This document shows positions 43,994 to 57,837 of a stretch of DNA of 64,000 nt, piece by piece. The DNA is from Geodermatophilus africanus (lineage in GTDB: Bacteria > Actinomycetota > Actinomycetes > Mycobacteriales > Geodermatophilaceae), in assembly GCF_900107105.1 (NCBI RefSeq), contig NZ_FNOT01000007.1:124001-188000 (forward strand), written 5' to 3'. The stretch's first letter is position 1, and each line of letters opens with the position of its first letter. The notes under the pieces were generated by a model that worked only from the letters and a program-made list of their open reading frames with translations, was not told the origin of the DNA and did no database searches. The position numbers and the translations under genes are program-made.

Positions 43994-45341
43994 GCGCGGA
44001 GCGACTGCTCGTCGTCGGAGGGGACGCCGCCGGCATGTCCGCGGCCGCGGCGGCGCGACGGCTGCGGGACGCCGGCGACCTCGCCGTCACCGTCCTCGAG
44101 CAGGGCCCGGAGGTCTCGTACTCGGCCTGCGGGATCCCTTACTGGGTGGGCGACCTCGTCGAGGACCGCGACCGGCTGATCGCCCGCACGCCGCGGGACT
44201 TCGCCGCCCGCGACATCGAGGTCCGCACCGGCACCCGCGCCGAGGAGCTCGACCTCGACGCCGGCACCGTGCGCACCGGCGACGGGGAGACGCTCGGCTT
44301 CGACCGGTTGGTGCTGGCCACCGGCGGCCGGCCGCTGCGCCCGGACGTCCCGGGCCTGGACGCGCCGGGCGTCCACGGGGTGCACCGGCTGGCCGACGGC
44401 GCCGACATCCGCGCCGCGGTCGCCGCGGGCGCGCGCCGGGCGGTCGTGCTGGGCGGTGGCTACATCGGCCTGGAGATGGCCGAGGTGCTGCAGGCCCGCG
44501 GGCTCGAGGTCACCGTCGTGCTCGCCGACGCCCTGCCGATGTCGCTGCTCGACCCCGACATGGGCGAGCGGGTCTGCAAGGCGATGGGGGACATGGGCCT
44601 CGACGTCCAGCCCGACCAGCCGGTGCGGGCGGTCGAGACCGGTGCGGACGGCGCCCCACGGGCGGTCACCACCGACGCCGGAAGCTACCCGTGCGACCTC
44701 GTCGTCCTCGGCCTGGGCATGGGCCCGGAGGTGGAGCTGGCCCGCGCCGCGGGCCTGCGGATCGGCGAGACGGGGGCCGTCGAGGTCGACCGCACCCAGC
44801 GCAGCCGCTCGCACGAGGCGGTCTATGCCGCCGGCGACTGCAGCCAGACCTTCCACCGGCTGACCGGCGAGGCGGTGCACGTCGCGCTGGGCACGCACGC
44901 CAACAAGCAGGGCCGGGTGGCCGGCTCGGTGATCGGCGGGCGGGCCGCCCGCTTCGCCGGTGTCCTGGGCACGGCGCTGACCAAGGTGGGCGACCTGGAG
45001 ATCGGGCGCACCGGCCTGTGCAGCGGCCAGGCCGAGGCCGCCGGCTACGACTTCCGCACCGAGACCATCGAGGGGACGACGCGAGCCGGTTACTACCCGG
45101 GCGCCGAGCCGATCACGGTCAAGCTGGTCAGCGACAGCGGCTCCGGGCAGCTGCTCGGCGCGCAGGTCGTCGGGGGCCGGGGGCGGGCAAGCGGATCGAC
45201 GTCCTCGCGACGGCGATCTGGGCCGGGCTCACCGCCGAGGACCTCGCCGGCTCGGACCTCTCCTACGCGCCCCCGTTCTCGCCGGTGTACGACCCTGTGG
45301 TGGTCGCCGCGCGGATCGCCAGCCGGGGAGAGCAGGGCTGA
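43990..45341 (+). pseudogene. CoA-disulfide-reductase-like FAD/NAD(P) oxidoreductase, frameshifted
   Basis: A pyridine nucleotide-disulfide oxidoreductase of about 450 aa. [20 protein letters not shown] binds FAD; the redox Cys is in [13 protein letters not shown] near 42-54; [20 protein letters not shown] near 150 binds NAD(P)[17 protein letters not shown] near 279 is the second FAD contact. After VVGG (about 45166-45177) the frame breaks: the expected [17 protein letters not shown] runs in the -1 frame to the stop at 45341. One G seems lost from a G run. Unrepaired, the frame runs into the pentapeptide gene. It is a sequencing error or a real mutation. Confidence 0.82.
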
Positions 45342-45342
45342 G

Positions 45343-45942
45343 GTGGCCGCCGCGACCGACGTCCGCGACCAGGACTGGTACGGCGACGACCTCTCCGGCC
45401 GGGAGCACACCGGGGTCAGCTTCAGCCGGGTCGACCTGTCCGAGACCACGGACGACGGCGCCGTCTTCACCGACTGCGTCTTTCGGGACTGCCGGTTCAC
45501 CCTCAGCCGGCACACCGACGCGGCGTTCCTGAACTGCACCTTCACCGGCTGCTCGTTCGCCCAGGCGGTGTTCACCGACTGCAAGTTTGTCGGCAGCACC
45601 TTCGACCGGTGCACCTTCGACCTGGCCACCGTCGAGGGCGGCGACTGGTCCTTCGTCGCCCTCCGCCGCGCGGACCTGTCACGGGCGGCGTTCACCGGCG
45701 TGCGGATGCGCGAGGCCGACCTCACGGAGGTGCGGGCGGCGGGGGCGATCCTGCTGCACCTGGACCTCTCCGCGGCGCAGCTGGCGGGCGCCGACCTCTC
45801 CGGCGCCGACCTGCGCGGCAGCGACCTGACCGCGCTGGACCCGCGGGAGGTCGACCTGACCGGCGCGCAGGTCGACGGCGGGCAGGCGGTCGTGCTCGTG
45901 ACCGCCCTGGGGCTGCGGGTCGGCCCGGAGGCCGCCCGCTAG
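45343..45942 (+). CDS. Pentapeptide-repeat protein
   Basis: A 199-aa protein with A(D/N)Lxx-type repeats forming a right-handed beta helix. Two blocks are visible: a Cys/Phe-rich one (FTDCVFRDCRF, FLNCTFTGCSFAQAVFTDCK) at about 40-85 and a classic one (LAGADLSGADLRGSDL) near 150. Such proteins include DNA-gyrase-protecting Qnr/MfpA and the McbG type, but many have no known role. GTG at 45343 lies two bases after the flavoprotein stop. The preceding frameshift would fuse it to the flavoprotein if real. Confidence 0.85.
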   Translation: MAAATDVRDQDWYGDDLSGREHTGVSFSRVDLSETTDDGAVFTDCVFRDCRFTLSRHTDAAFLNCTFTGCSFAQAVFTDCKFVGSTFDRCTFDLATVEGGDWSFVALRRADLSRAAFTGVRMREADLTEVRAAGAILLHLDLSAAQLAGADLSGADLRGSDLTALDPREVDLTGAQVDGGQAVVLVTALGLRVGPEAAR

Positions 45943-46019
45943 CGGGGTGTCGCACCCGTCCCGCCGGGCGCGATACTGACCGTCGGACCAGCGCCGCCAC
46001 CAAGCGAGGAGTGCCCCGC

Positions 46020-47054
<1,035 letters not shown>

Positions 47055-47104
47055 CATGACCGAGCTCGCGAGGTCACGAGTGGACACAGCGGGGCGGCCC
47101 AGCA

Positions 47105-47128
47105 GGCCGACGAGCGCCAGCGAGGAGG
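47105..47128 (+). repeat. 24-base repeat carrying a ribosome site (copy 2)
   Basis: Identical over 24 bases to the minus strand of 28960-28983, containing GACGAGCGCCAGCGAGGAGG. It ends four bases before the DUF3151 ATG, so its GAGGAGG is the likely ribosome site. Confidence 0.6.
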
Positions 47129-47132
47129 TCTG

Positions 47133-47555
47133 ATGGGGCACCCGCACTCCAACCTCCTCGGCGAGCCGCCGGCCACGCTGCTGCCCGGCAACCCGGAGGC
47201 CGACGGCGAGCTCGAGGCCGGCAACCCGCCGGCCGAGGTCGCCGCGCACCACCCCACGGTGAGCGCGGCGTGGGCGGCGCTGGCCGAGGAGGCGATCGAC
47301 CGTCCGGAACGGGTGCTCACCGACGTCATCGAGGCCTACGCCTACGCCCGCACCGGCTACCACCGCGGCCTCGACGCGCTGCGCCGCAACGGCTGGAAGG
47401 GCTACGGACCGGTGCCGTGGTCGCACGAGCCCAACCGCGGGTTCCTGCGCTGCGTGACGGTGCTGGCCCGGGCCGCGGAGGCGATCGGCGAGACCGACGA
47501 GCAGGAGCGCTGCACCCAGCTGCTGCGCGACTGCGACCCGTCCCTGGCGCCGTGA
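47133..47555 (+). CDS. DUF3151 family protein
   Basis: A 140-aa protein of the actinobacterial DUF3151 family. It starts with a Pro/Gly-rich stretch (NLLGEPPATLLPGNPEAD) and continues with helices carrying AYAYARTGYHRGLDALRRNG near 69-88 and KGYGPVPWSHEPNRGFLRCV near 90-109. This family often stands next to fructose-bisphosphate aldolase, as here. The function is unknown. ATG at 47133. Confidence 0.87.
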   Translation: MGHPHSNLLGEPPATLLPGNPEADGELEAGNPPAEVAAHHPTVSAAWAALAEEAIDRPERVLTDVIEAYAYARTGYHRGLDALRRNGWKGYGPVPWSHEPNRGFLRCVTVLARAAEAIGETDEQERCTQLLRDCDPSLAP

Positions 47556-47558
47556 CGG

Positions 47559-47595
47559 GGGAGCTGGGGCCCGAGGACCGTCGGGCCCCGCTCCC
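47559..47595 (+). terminator. Terminator behind the DUF3151 gene
   Basis: GGGAGC-T-GGGGCCCGA pairs with TCGGGCCCC-GCTCCC around a six-base loop, a 15-pair stem with one bulge. The rest of the gap to 47718 shows nothing else clear. Confidence 0.75.
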
Positions 47596-47718
47596 ACCCG
47601 GGGTGGACCGGTCGCGGGGACCCGGGAGGGGGTCCTCGCACCGACCGGGACACGGACAGCGGCTCAGCAGCGGCCGGGGACGGCACCTGGCTGCGGTGTC
47701 GTCCGGTAGGACGACGAT

Positions 47719-50588
<2,870 letters not shown>

Positions 50589-50619
50589 GGGCGACGATCA
50601 GCTGAGCTGATCGGACACG

Positions 50620-50651
50620 GTCCTGACTCACCACTGGTGGTGAGCCAGGAC
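50620..50651. terminator. Bidirectional terminator between purA and the phosphodiesterase
   Basis: GTCCTG-A-CTCACCA pairs with TGGTGAG-C-CAGGAC around CTGG. It is flanked by two more palindromes: GATCAGCT-G-AGCTGATC at 50596-50612, and a perfect 23-base one at 50656-50678 that includes the last codons of the minus gene. Confidence 0.75.
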
Positions 50652-50660
50652 CCACGATGA

Positions 50661-51722
50661 TCAGGTCACCTGATCATCCGGGACACGCCTACGCGGCGGT
50701 GGCGAGGTGTACAGCTCCTGGCGGGCGGCCACGGCGATCTCGGGGGCGTCGGTGATCAGCCCGTCGACGCCGAGGGCCAGCAGCAGCCGTGCCTCGGTCC
50801 GCATGTCGCCGGTCCCGCTCGGGGCCTCCCCGCGGCGCAGGTGCCGGGGCAGGAAGGCGTTCTCCGGGCGCAGCGTCCACGGGACGACGACCAGCCCGGC
50901 GCGGTGTGCCTGGGCGATGAGGTCCGAGACGCCGGTCATCGCCTGGTCGGCGTCGCGCAGCAGGATCCGGTGCCGGCTCGGCGCGATGCCCTGCGCGTAG
51001 GTGCTGACCTCGCGCAGGCCCGCCGGGGTGACCAGGTGGTCGTCCGCGCCGGCGTCGTCCACCAGCTGCAGCATCGTCGGCCCCCGGTCACCGAGGTCCG
51101 CCCGCAGCTGGCGCAGCGCGGCGGCGTCGAAGGACTGGACGACGACGGTCCCGTCGGGGCCGGCGGCACCCAGCCGGCGCAGCTCGGCGGCGACCAGCTG
51201 GTTCATCGGGACGCCGGCCTCGGAGTCGAACCAGCTGGGCTTCTTCAGCTCGGCCAGCACGCGGACCTGCCGGGAGGCGGTCGAGCGGCGCCGGGCGATC
51301 GCGACCACGTCGGCGAGGGTGAGGATGCCGGACCGTCCGTCGTAGGTGGTGTTCAGCGGCCGCAGCGCCGGCATCCGCTCGACGGCGCGCAGCGTGCGCA
51401 GCTCGGCGAGGGTGAAGTCCTCGGTGAACCAGCCGGTGCGTTCCCGGCCGTCGACGACCCGGGTGGTGCGCCGGGCGGCGAACTCGGGACGGTCGGCGAC
51501 GTCGGTGGAGTGGGACAGCTCGTTCTCGTGCCGGACGACGAGCGCGCCGTCCCGGCTGACCACGATGTCGGGCTCGACCAGGTCGGCGCCGAGGTCGATG
51601 GCCAGCTCGTAGCTGGCTGCTGTGTGCTCGGGCCGGTACGCGGAGGCGCCGCGGTGACCGACGACGACGGGACGGGCAGTGCGGGTCGCCGGGACGGTCG
51701 CCGGCAACGCGATCGCTCGCAT
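50661..51722 (-). CDS. Glycerophosphodiester phosphodiesterase family protein
   Basis: A 353-aa GDPD TIM-barrel enzyme that releases sn-glycerol-3-phosphate from deacylated phospholipids. VVVGHRGASAYRPEHTAASY near 19-38 holds the first catalytic His and Arg; LVEPDIVVSRDGALVVRHEN near 48-67 holds the metal Glu/Asp and second His. A later VLAELKKPSWFDSEA supplies another Glu, and the end LGVDGLITDAPEIA is typical. ATG at 51722 gives a short N-terminal tail; no convincing signal peptide. The last codons lie inside a palindrome. Confidence 0.92.
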   Translation of the reverse strand: MRAIALPATVPATRTARPVVVGHRGASAYRPEHTAASYELAIDLGADLVEPDIVVSRDGALVVRHENELSHSTDVADRPEFAARRTTRVVDGRERTGWFTEDFTLAELRTLRAVERMPALRPLNTTYDGRSGILTLADVVAIARRRSTASRQVRVLAELKKPSWFDSEAGVPMNQLVAAELRRLGAAGPDGTVVVQSFDAAALRQLRADLGDRGPTMLQLVDDAGADDHLVTPAGLREVSTYAQGIAPSRHRILLRDADQAMTGVSDLIAQAHRAGLVVVPWTLRPENAFLPRHLRRGEAPSGTGDMRTEARLLLALGVDGLITDAPEIAVAARQELYTSPPPRRRVPDDQVT

Positions 51723-51826
51723 GACCTCTACAACACCCGAGCGAGGTGTCCATGACGCGAACGCGCGCCGACTGGTCGGCCACAATTCGGACGACACAGC
51801 GCTGACCTGCGCGGGACCATGCCGAC

Positions 51827-52849
51827 GTGACGGATCTCTCACCTCTGGGGTGGACGCCGGGGCTTGACGCGGAGCTGCCCGCGGGTGCCCGGCCGGGCCG
51901 GGTCGCCCGCGTCGACCGCGGCCGGCTGACCGTGCTCACCGCCGACGGCGAGCTGCGCGCGCACCCGGCGCCGGCCCTGCTGGAGGACGCCGGCCCGGCG
52001 GTCGGCGACTGGGTGGCGCTGCGCGGCGAGCTCGCCGTCGCGGTGCTGCCCCGCCGGACGGCGTTCACCCGCGTCGTCGCCGGACGGACGTCGGCCGAGC
52101 AGGTGGTCGCGGCCAACCTCGACCTGGTCCTGGTCGTGGACGCGCTGACCACCGCGCCGCGATTGCGCCGGGTGGAGCGCTACCTGGCCGTCGCCTGGGG
52201 CAGCGGGGCGACCCCGGTCGTCGTCCTCACCAAGGCCGACCTGTGCGACGACGTCCCCGCGGCGCTGGCCGCCGTGGCCGAGGACGCCGTGGGCGTCGAC
52301 GTCCTGGCCGTCAGCTCGGTGACGGGGGAGGGGGTGGATGCCGTCCGCGCGCTGCTCGGCCCCGGGCGGACGGCGGCGATGGTCGGCCCGTCGGGTGTCG
52401 GGAAGTCCAGCCTGGCCAACGCGCTCGCCGGGACCGCGGTGGCGGCCACGCGCGGGATCCGCGAGACCGACGGCCGCGGCCGGCACACCACGACCGCGCG
52501 CGAGCTGCACCGGCTGCCCGGCGGCGGCCTGCTCGTCGACACCCCGGGGATGCGCGAGCTCGGGCTGGTCGACGACGAGGGCATCGACACCGCCTACGCC
52601 GACGTCACCGAGCTCGCCGCCCAGTGCCGGTTCCGCGACTGCGCGCACCGCACCGAGCCCGGCTGCGCCGTGGCCGCCGCGATCGAGGACGGCCGGCTGG
52701 ACCCGGCCCGCTACACGGCCTGGCGCAAGCTGCAGGCCGAGGCGCACCGCCAGGCGCTGCGCTCCGACGCCCGCGCCCGCGCCGCCGAGCACCAGCGGGT
52801 CAAGGCGCTGCACCGCGCCTACCGGTCGCAGCCGAACCGGCTGCGCTAG
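51827..52849 (+). CDS. rsgA: Ribosome small subunit-dependent GTPase RsgA
   Basis: A 340-aa circularly permuted GTPase that helps 30S subunit maturation. An OB-fold at about 20-80 precedes the G domain: G4 VVLTKADLC near 131, G1 [14 protein letters not shown] near 188-201, then a G2-like Thr stretch ([12 protein letters not shown]) and G3 [11 protein letters not shown] near 234-244. The zinc motif [14 protein letters not shown] lies near 266-279. Order G4-G1-G3 confirms the family. GTG at 51827; divergent from the phosphodiesterase. Confidence 0.95.
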   Translation: MTDLSPLGWTPGLDAELPAGARPGRVARVDRGRLTVLTADGELRAHPAPALLEDAGPAVGDWVALRGELAVAVLPRRTAFTRVVAGRTSAEQVVAANLDLVLVVDALTTAPRLRRVERYLAVAWGSGATPVVVLTKADLCDDVPAALAAVAEDAVGVDVLAVSSVTGEGVDAVRALLGPGRTAAMVGPSGVGKSSLANALAGTAVAATRGIRETDGRGRHTTTARELHRLPGGGLLVDTPGMRELGLVDDEGIDTAYADVTELAAQCRFRDCAHRTEPGCAVAAAIEDGRLDPARYTAWRKLQAEAHRQALRSDARARAAEHQRVKALHRAYRSQPNRLR

Positions 52850-52890
52850 TCGTCCGCCCTGCCCACCGGCCGCCGGTAGGGTCGCCGTCC

Positions 52891-54183
52891 GTGCGCGTGC
52901 TCGTGATCGGCTCCGGTGCTCGGGAGCACGCCCTGTGCGTGGCTCTGTCCTCCGACCCCGCGGTGACCGCGCTGGCCTGCGCGCCGGGCAACGCCGGGAC
53001 CCGGGCGATCGCCGAACCCGCAGCGGTCGACGTCGCCGACCCGGTCGCCGTCGCCGCGCTCGCGACGTCCTGGCGTGCCGACCTGGTCGTCATCGGCCCC
53101 GAGGTGCCGCTGGTCGCCGGCGCCGCCGACGCCGTCCGCGACGCCGGCACCGCCTGCTTCGGCCCGTCCGAGCAGGCCGCGCAACTCGAGGGCAGCAAGT
53201 CCTTCGCCAAGCACGTGATGGCCGCGGCCGGCGTCCCGACCGCCCGGTCCTGGCCCGTCGGCGGCCCGGCCGAGCTGGAGACGGCGCTGGACGAGGCCGG
53301 GGCGGGCGGGGGAAGTGCCCCGTACGTGGTCAAGGACGACGGGCTGGCCGCCGGCAAGGGCGTCGTCGTCACGACCGACCGGGACGCGGCCGTGGCCCAC
53401 GGGCGCCGGGTGCTCGACGCCGGCGGCGCGGTGCTCGTCGAGGAGTACCTCGACGGCCCGGAGGTCTCGCTGTTCGCCGTCACCGACGGGACGACGGTGC
53501 TGCCGCTGCTGCCCGCCCAGGACCACAAGCGCCGCGACGACGGCGACGGCGGACCCAACACCGGCGGGATGGGCGCGTACGCGCCGCTGCCGTGGGCGCC
53601 GCCGGGCCTGGTCGAGGAGGTGCTGGCCACCGTGCTGCAGCCGACGGTCGACGAGCTGCGCCGCCGGGGCGAGCCGTTCTCCGGGCTGCTCTACGCGGGG
53701 CTGGCGCTGACCTCCCGCGGGGTGCGGGTGGTGGAGTTCAACGCCCGCTTCGGCGACCCGGAGACCCAGGTGGTGCTGCCGCTGCTGGAGACCCCGCTGG
53801 CCGGCCTCCTGCACGCCGCGGCCACCGGCACGCTGGCCGACCACCCGCCCCTGCGCTGGCGCGACGGGGCCGCGGTGACCGTCGTCGTCGCGGCGCCGGG
53901 CTACCCGGAGCGGCCGCGCACCGGCGACCCGGTCACGGGCGCCGACGCGGAGGGCGTGCTGCACGCGGGCACCACCGTGGACGCCGAGGGGACGGTCCGC
54001 TCCGCCGGCGGGCGGGTGCTCGCCGTGACCGCCGTGGGCGACGACCTCGCGGCGGCCCGGCAGCGCGCTTACGAGCAGGTCGCCCGGGTGCGGCTGGCCG
54101 ACGCGCACTGGCGGACGGACATCGCGCTGGCCGCGGTCGAGGGCCGGATCACCCTCCCGGCGGGCTGGGTCACTTCGCCGTGA
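52891..54183 (+). CDS. purD: Phosphoribosylamine-glycine ligase
   Basis: A 430-aa ATP-grasp enzyme that makes GAR in the second purine step. N-terminal [33 protein letters not shown] near 32-44, the ATP-grasp part with [20 protein letters not shown] and [20 protein letters not shown] near 146-165, and [20 protein letters not shown] near 210-229. [16 protein letters not shown] near 286-301 binds metal. GTG at 52891. Ends overlapping by 14 bases with the convergent permease gene. Confidence 0.97.
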   Translation: MRVLVIGSGAREHALCVALSSDPAVTALACAPGNAGTRAIAEPAAVDVADPVAVAALATSWRADLVVIGPEVPLVAGAADAVRDAGTACFGPSEQAAQLEGSKSFAKHVMAAAGVPTARSWPVGGPAELETALDEAGAGGGSAPYVVKDDGLAAGKGVVVTTDRDAAVAHGRRVLDAGGAVLVEEYLDGPEVSLFAVTDGTTVLPLLPAQDHKRRDDGDGGPNTGGMGAYAPLPWAPPGLVEEVLATVLQPTVDELRRRGEPFSGLLYAGLALTSRGVRVVEFNARFGDPETQVVLPLLETPLAGLLHAAATGTLADHPPLRWRDGAAVTVVVAAPGYPERPRTGDPVTGADAEGVLHAGTTVDAEGTVRSAGGRVLAVTAVGDDLAAARQRAYEQVARVRLADAHWRTDIALAAVEGRITLPAGWVTSP

Positions 54184-55570
54184 CCGCCGGCCGGGCGCGC
54201 TCCCGGCGCGGCTCGGGCGGCCGCGGGCCGTCGTACCGGCGCGACAGGTAGGTGCCGGCCACGTTCGCGCAGGCCACGGTTGGCACGGCGATGAGCGCCC
54301 CGAAGATGCCGGCGACCAGCAGCCCAGCGGCGATCGCGAGGACGACGGCGAGCGGGTGCACCCGAACCGCCCGGCCCAGCAGCAGCGGCTGCAGGACGTG
54401 TCCCTCCAGCTGCATGACGAGGATGACGACGGCCAGCGCGATCAGGGCGGTGATCGGGCCCTTAGAGACGAGCGCGACGAGCACGGCCACGGTGCCGGCC
54501 AGGAACGACCCGATGATCGGGATGAACGCGCCCAGGAAGACCAGCGCGGCCAGCGGGATGACCAGCGGGACGCCGAGCACCGCCAGCCCGATGCCGATGC
54601 CGATCGCGTCGACCATGGCCACGGCGGCCGTGGCGCGCACGTAGGAGATCAGCGTGCGCCACGAGCGGCGGGCGGCCTCATCGACGTACGCCCGCGACTC
54701 CCGTGGGAAGAGGCCGACCAGCCACAGCCAGATCGAGCGGCCGTCCTTGAGGAAGAAGAACAGGGTGAACAGCGCGAGGAGGATGCCCGTGGCCACCTCG
54801 CCGACCGTCACGGCGGTCGTGAGCGCGCCGGAGGCGAGGACGTCCTCGTTGTCGACCAGCGTCTGCTGCAGCTGGGCGACCGCGCTCTCCAGCTGGGTCC
54901 GGGTGACGGGGAAGGTGCGCACGACCAGGTCGCGGACCTGCTCGATGCCCTGACCAGCCTGCGCGGCCAGGTCGCCGAAGCCGGTGGCGACCTGCTGGAC
55001 GACGAGCGTGATGATCCCGGAGACGGTGCCGAGCCCGACCACGAGCATCGTGAGCGCGGCGAGGACCGGGGGCCAGCCGTGGCGGACCAGCGCCGCGGCG
55101 CCCGGTTGCAGCAGCGCGGCCAGCAGCAGCGCGACGATGACCGGGACGACGACCACGGCCACGTAGGCGGACGCCCAGAGCAGCAGGTAGAGCCCGGCCA
55201 GGACGACGATGAGCCGCCAGGACCAGGCGGCGGCCACCCGCAGCCCCCGAGGCACCTCGTCCTCGGGGGTACCCGGTCTGCGTGCGGAACGACGGCGGTC
55301 GGCCGGCGCCCGGCGCCGCTGTTCTCCGGCCGGCGGTCCGCTGACGCCGCCGGGCCCGAGCGGGCCGTCGAGGTCGGGCGCGCCGGGCTCGGGGCTGCCG
55401 AGAGGGGGCCGGCCGGCGTCGTCCGCCGTCGCCTCCCCGTCGAGGTCCTCGTGGTCGTCGTCCGGGTGCGCGGACGGGTAGTGGTGCAGCCAGGCGTGCG
55501 GGTCGTGCTCGCGGGCGGCGCGGATCCGCTCCCGAGCCCGCGTCAACAGGTGGGTGCCCCGTCGCAGCAT
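54170..55570 (-). CDS. AI-2E family (TqsA/PerM-like) transporter
   Basis: A 466-aa membrane protein. About 120 polar residues come first ([19 protein letters not shown], then Arg/Pro-rich), which is long for the family. About eight helices follow, with the PerM-type signature [20 protein letters not shown] near 368-387 and a C-terminal [17 protein letters not shown] segment (reads [20 protein letters not shown]). Family members export quorum signals or act as ion antiporters; the substrate is unknown. ATG at 55570 with GGAGGAA upstream; the frame extends further but lacks a site. Confidence 0.88.
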   Translation of the reverse strand: MLRRGTHLLTRARERIRAAREHDPHAWLHHYPSAHPDDDHEDLDGEATADDAGRPPLGSPEPGAPDLDGPLGPGGVSGPPAGEQRRRAPADRRRSARRPGTPEDEVPRGLRVAAAWSWRLIVVLAGLYLLLWASAYVAVVVVPVIVALLLAALLQPGAAALVRHGWPPVLAALTMLVVGLGTVSGIITLVVQQVATGFGDLAAQAGQGIEQVRDLVVRTFPVTRTQLESAVAQLQQTLVDNEDVLASGALTTAVTVGEVATGILLALFTLFFFLKDGRSIWLWLVGLFPRESRAYVDEAARRSWRTLISYVRATAAVAMVDAIGIGIGLAVLGVPLVIPLAALVFLGAFIPIIGSFLAGTVAVLVALVSKGPITALIALAVVILVMQLEGHVLQPLLLGRAVRVHPLAVVLAIAAGLLVAGIFGALIAVPTVACANVAGTYLSRRYDGPRPPEPRRERARPAVTAK

Positions 55571-55668
55571 CGGGTTCCTCCGGCGAGCAGTAGGGGCCGT
55601 CGCTGACAGCATCGACCCTGCGGGAGACTGGGGCACGTGGTGCGACGAAGCGATGGGCGGGCCGACAC

Positions 55669-56976
55669 GTGATCGAGCGGTACACCCTGCCCGAGATGGG
55701 CCGGGTCTGGAGCGACCAGCACAAGTACGAGTTGTGGTGCCGGGTCGAGACGCTGGTCCTCGAGGCGCACGCCGCAGCCGGGCGGGTGCCCGCCGACGTG
55801 GTGCAGCCGGTGCGCGACGCGCCGCCGCCCACGCCGGAGCGGGTCGCCGAGATCGAGGAGACGACGCAGCACGACGTCATCGCCTTCCTCACCGCGTGGG
55901 CCGACAACACCGAGCCCCGGTCGGCCGCCGCCTACGTGCACCACGGCATGACGTCGTCCGACCTGCTCGACACCGCGCTCGCGGTCCAGCTCACCGAGGC
56001 CACCGACCTGCTGCTGGCCCGGCTCGACCGGCTGGTGGCGGCGCTGCGAGACCACGCGCTGGCCCACCGCGACACGATCAAGGTCGGCCGCACCCACGGC
56101 GTGCACGCCGAGCCCGACGTCTGGGGCCACCGGGTCGCCGACATCGCCTTCGCCGCCGCCCGGTCGCGGGACCGGCTGCGCGCGGCACGCGAGCGCGTGG
56201 GCGTGGTCGCCATCTCCGGGGCCGTCGGCACGTACTCGCTGATCGACCCGTCGGTCGAGGTGGCCGTCGCCGAGGCGCTCGGGCTGTGCCCCGCGGACGC
56301 CTCCACCCAGGTGGTGCTGCGCGACTCGGTCAGCGAATGGGTCGCCTGCCTGGCCATCGTCGCGACGGTCTGCGAGACGGTGGCGCTCGAGGTGCGGCAC
56401 GGCCAGCGCACCGAGGTGCGGGAGCTGTCGGAGGCGTTCGGCTCGGGCCAGAAGGGCTCGAGCGCGATGCCGCACAAGAAGAACCCGATCCGCTCCGAGC
56501 GCATCGCCGGCCTGGCGCGCGTGGTGCGCGCCGCCGTCGTCCCGGTGATGGAGGGCATCCCGCTCTGGCACGAGCGCGACATCTCGCACTCCTCCACCGA
56601 GCGGGTGTTCCTGCCCGACGCCGCGACCACCACCGACTATCTGCTGCACCTCACCGCCGGGCTCGTGGAGAACCTCGTGGTGGACGCCGACCGGATGCGC
56701 GCCAACCTGGAGTCGACCGGCGGGCTGATCTACACCTCCTCGGTGCTGCTGGAGCTGGTCGAGGGCGGCGCCTCGCGGGAGGACGCCTACGCGCTGGTGC
56801 AGTCCGCGGCGATGGAGACCTGGAACTCCGGGACGCCGTTCCGCGAGACGCTGCGGACCCGGGCGTCGACCGCCGACGTGAAGCTGGACGAGGCCCGCCT
56901 GGACGAGATCTGCCGGCCGGAGCGGTACGTGGCCAACCTGGGGCCGCTGTTCGACCGGCTGGCCGCGCTGTCGTGA
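55669..56976 (+). CDS. purB: Adenylosuccinate lyase
   Basis: A 435-aa lyase that releases fumarate from SAICAR and from adenylosuccinate. IERYTLPEMGRVWSDQHKYE at the start, EETTQHDVIAFLTAWADN near 64-81 with catalytic His, VHHGMTSSDLLDTALAVQL near 90-108, GRTHGVHAEPDVWGHRVAD near 142-160, and the family signature GSSAMPHKKNPIRSERIAGL near 263-282. GTG at 55669. Its stop overlaps purC, so both late-pathway enzymes are coupled. Confidence 0.96.
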   Translation: MIERYTLPEMGRVWSDQHKYELWCRVETLVLEAHAAAGRVPADVVQPVRDAPPPTPERVAEIEETTQHDVIAFLTAWADNTEPRSAAAYVHHGMTSSDLLDTALAVQLTEATDLLLARLDRLVAALRDHALAHRDTIKVGRTHGVHAEPDVWGHRVADIAFAAARSRDRLRAARERVGVVAISGAVGTYSLIDPSVEVAVAEALGLCPADASTQVVLRDSVSEWVACLAIVATVCETVALEVRHGQRTEVRELSEAFGSGQKGSSAMPHKKNPIRSERIAGLARVVRAAVVPVMEGIPLWHERDISHSSTERVFLPDAATTTDYLLHLTAGLVENLVVDADRMRANLESTGGLIYTSSVLLELVEGGASREDAYALVQSAAMETWNSGTPFRETLRTRASTADVKLDEARLDEICRPERYVANLGPLFDRLAALS

Positions 56977-57836
56977 CGCTGGCCCTCCCGCTCGTCGCGC
57001 GGGGCAAGGTCCGCGAGGTCTACGACGCCGGCTCCGACCGCCTGCTGCTCGTCGCCTCGGACCGGATCTCGGCCTACGACCACGTGCTGCCCACGCCGAT
57101 CCCCGACAAGGGGCGGGTGCTGACCCAGCTGTCGGTGTGGTGGTTCGACCAGCTGGCGCCGGTGCTGTCCTCGTTCGGGGCCACCCACCACCTGCTCTCG
57201 GCGTCCGACGTGCCGGCGGAGGTCGCCGGTCGGGCGATGCTGGTGCGCCGGCTGGAGATGCTGCCGGTCGAGTGCGTCGCCCGGGGCTACCTGTCGGGGT
57301 CCGGCACCGTGGAGTACCAGCGCACCGGGTCCATCCGCGACGTCCCGCTGCCGGCCGGCCTGGTCGAGGGCTCGCGGCTGCCCGAGCCGGTGTTCACGCC
57401 GTCCACCAAGGCCGAGCAGGGCGAGCACGACGAGGCGATCGACTTCGCCGCCGTCGTCGCCGCGGTCGGGTCCGAACGGGCGGAGGCGCTGCGCGAGCTG
57501 ACGCTGGCGCTGTACCGGCGCGGTGCGGAGATCGCGCTCGACGCCGGCATCGTGCTGGCCGACACCAAGGTCGAGTTCGGGCTCGGTCCGGACGGCGGGC
57601 TGGTGCTCGGTGACGAGGTGCTCACGCCGGACTCCTCGCGCTTCTGGCCGGCCACGCTGTGGTCGCCGGGCGGCGTGCAGCCCTCGTTCGACAAGCAGTA
57701 CGTCCGCGACTGGCTCACGTCGTCCGGGTGGGACCGCGTCTCCCCGCCGCCGGAGCTGCCCGCCGACGTGGTCGAGGCCACCCGCGAGCGCTACGTGACC
57801 GCCTACGAGCGGCTGACCGGCACCGCGTTCCGCTGA
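56973..57836 (+). CDS. purC: SAICAR synthase
   Basis: A 287-aa phosphoribosylaminoimidazole-succinocarboxamide synthase. LVARGKVREVYDAGSDRLLL near 7-26 is the ATP loop, VASDRISAYDHVLPTPIPDK near 27-46, VECVARGYLSGSGTVEYQRT near 95-114, and LADTKVEFGL and the C-terminal SFDKQYVRDWL. GTG at 56973 gives a GTGA overlap with purB. It adds aspartate to CAIR, and PurB then removes fumarate. One base separates it from the hydrolase gene. Confidence 0.96.
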   Translation: MTLALPLVARGKVREVYDAGSDRLLLVASDRISAYDHVLPTPIPDKGRVLTQLSVWWFDQLAPVLSSFGATHHLLSASDVPAEVAGRAMLVRRLEMLPVECVARGYLSGSGTVEYQRTGSIRDVPLPAGLVEGSRLPEPVFTPSTKAEQGEHDEAIDFAAVVAAVGSERAEALRELTLALYRRGAEIALDAGIVLADTKVEFGLGPDGGLVLGDEVLTPDSSRFWPATLWSPGGVQPSFDKQYVRDWLTSSGWDRVSPPPELPADVVEATRERYVTAYERLTGTAFR

Positions 57837-57837
57837 C

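Noticed and set aside
45166..45188. Programmed -1 ribosomal frameshift site
   Set aside because: C-GGG-GGC is not a full slippery heptamer and no stimulatory structure was identified; a lost G in a G run is simpler.
43906..45942. A single 678-residue flavoprotein-pentapeptide fusion gene
   Set aside because: The expected C-terminus of the flavoprotein is present in the -1 frame with its own stop, and the next gene has its own start, so a frameshift explains it better than a natural fusion.
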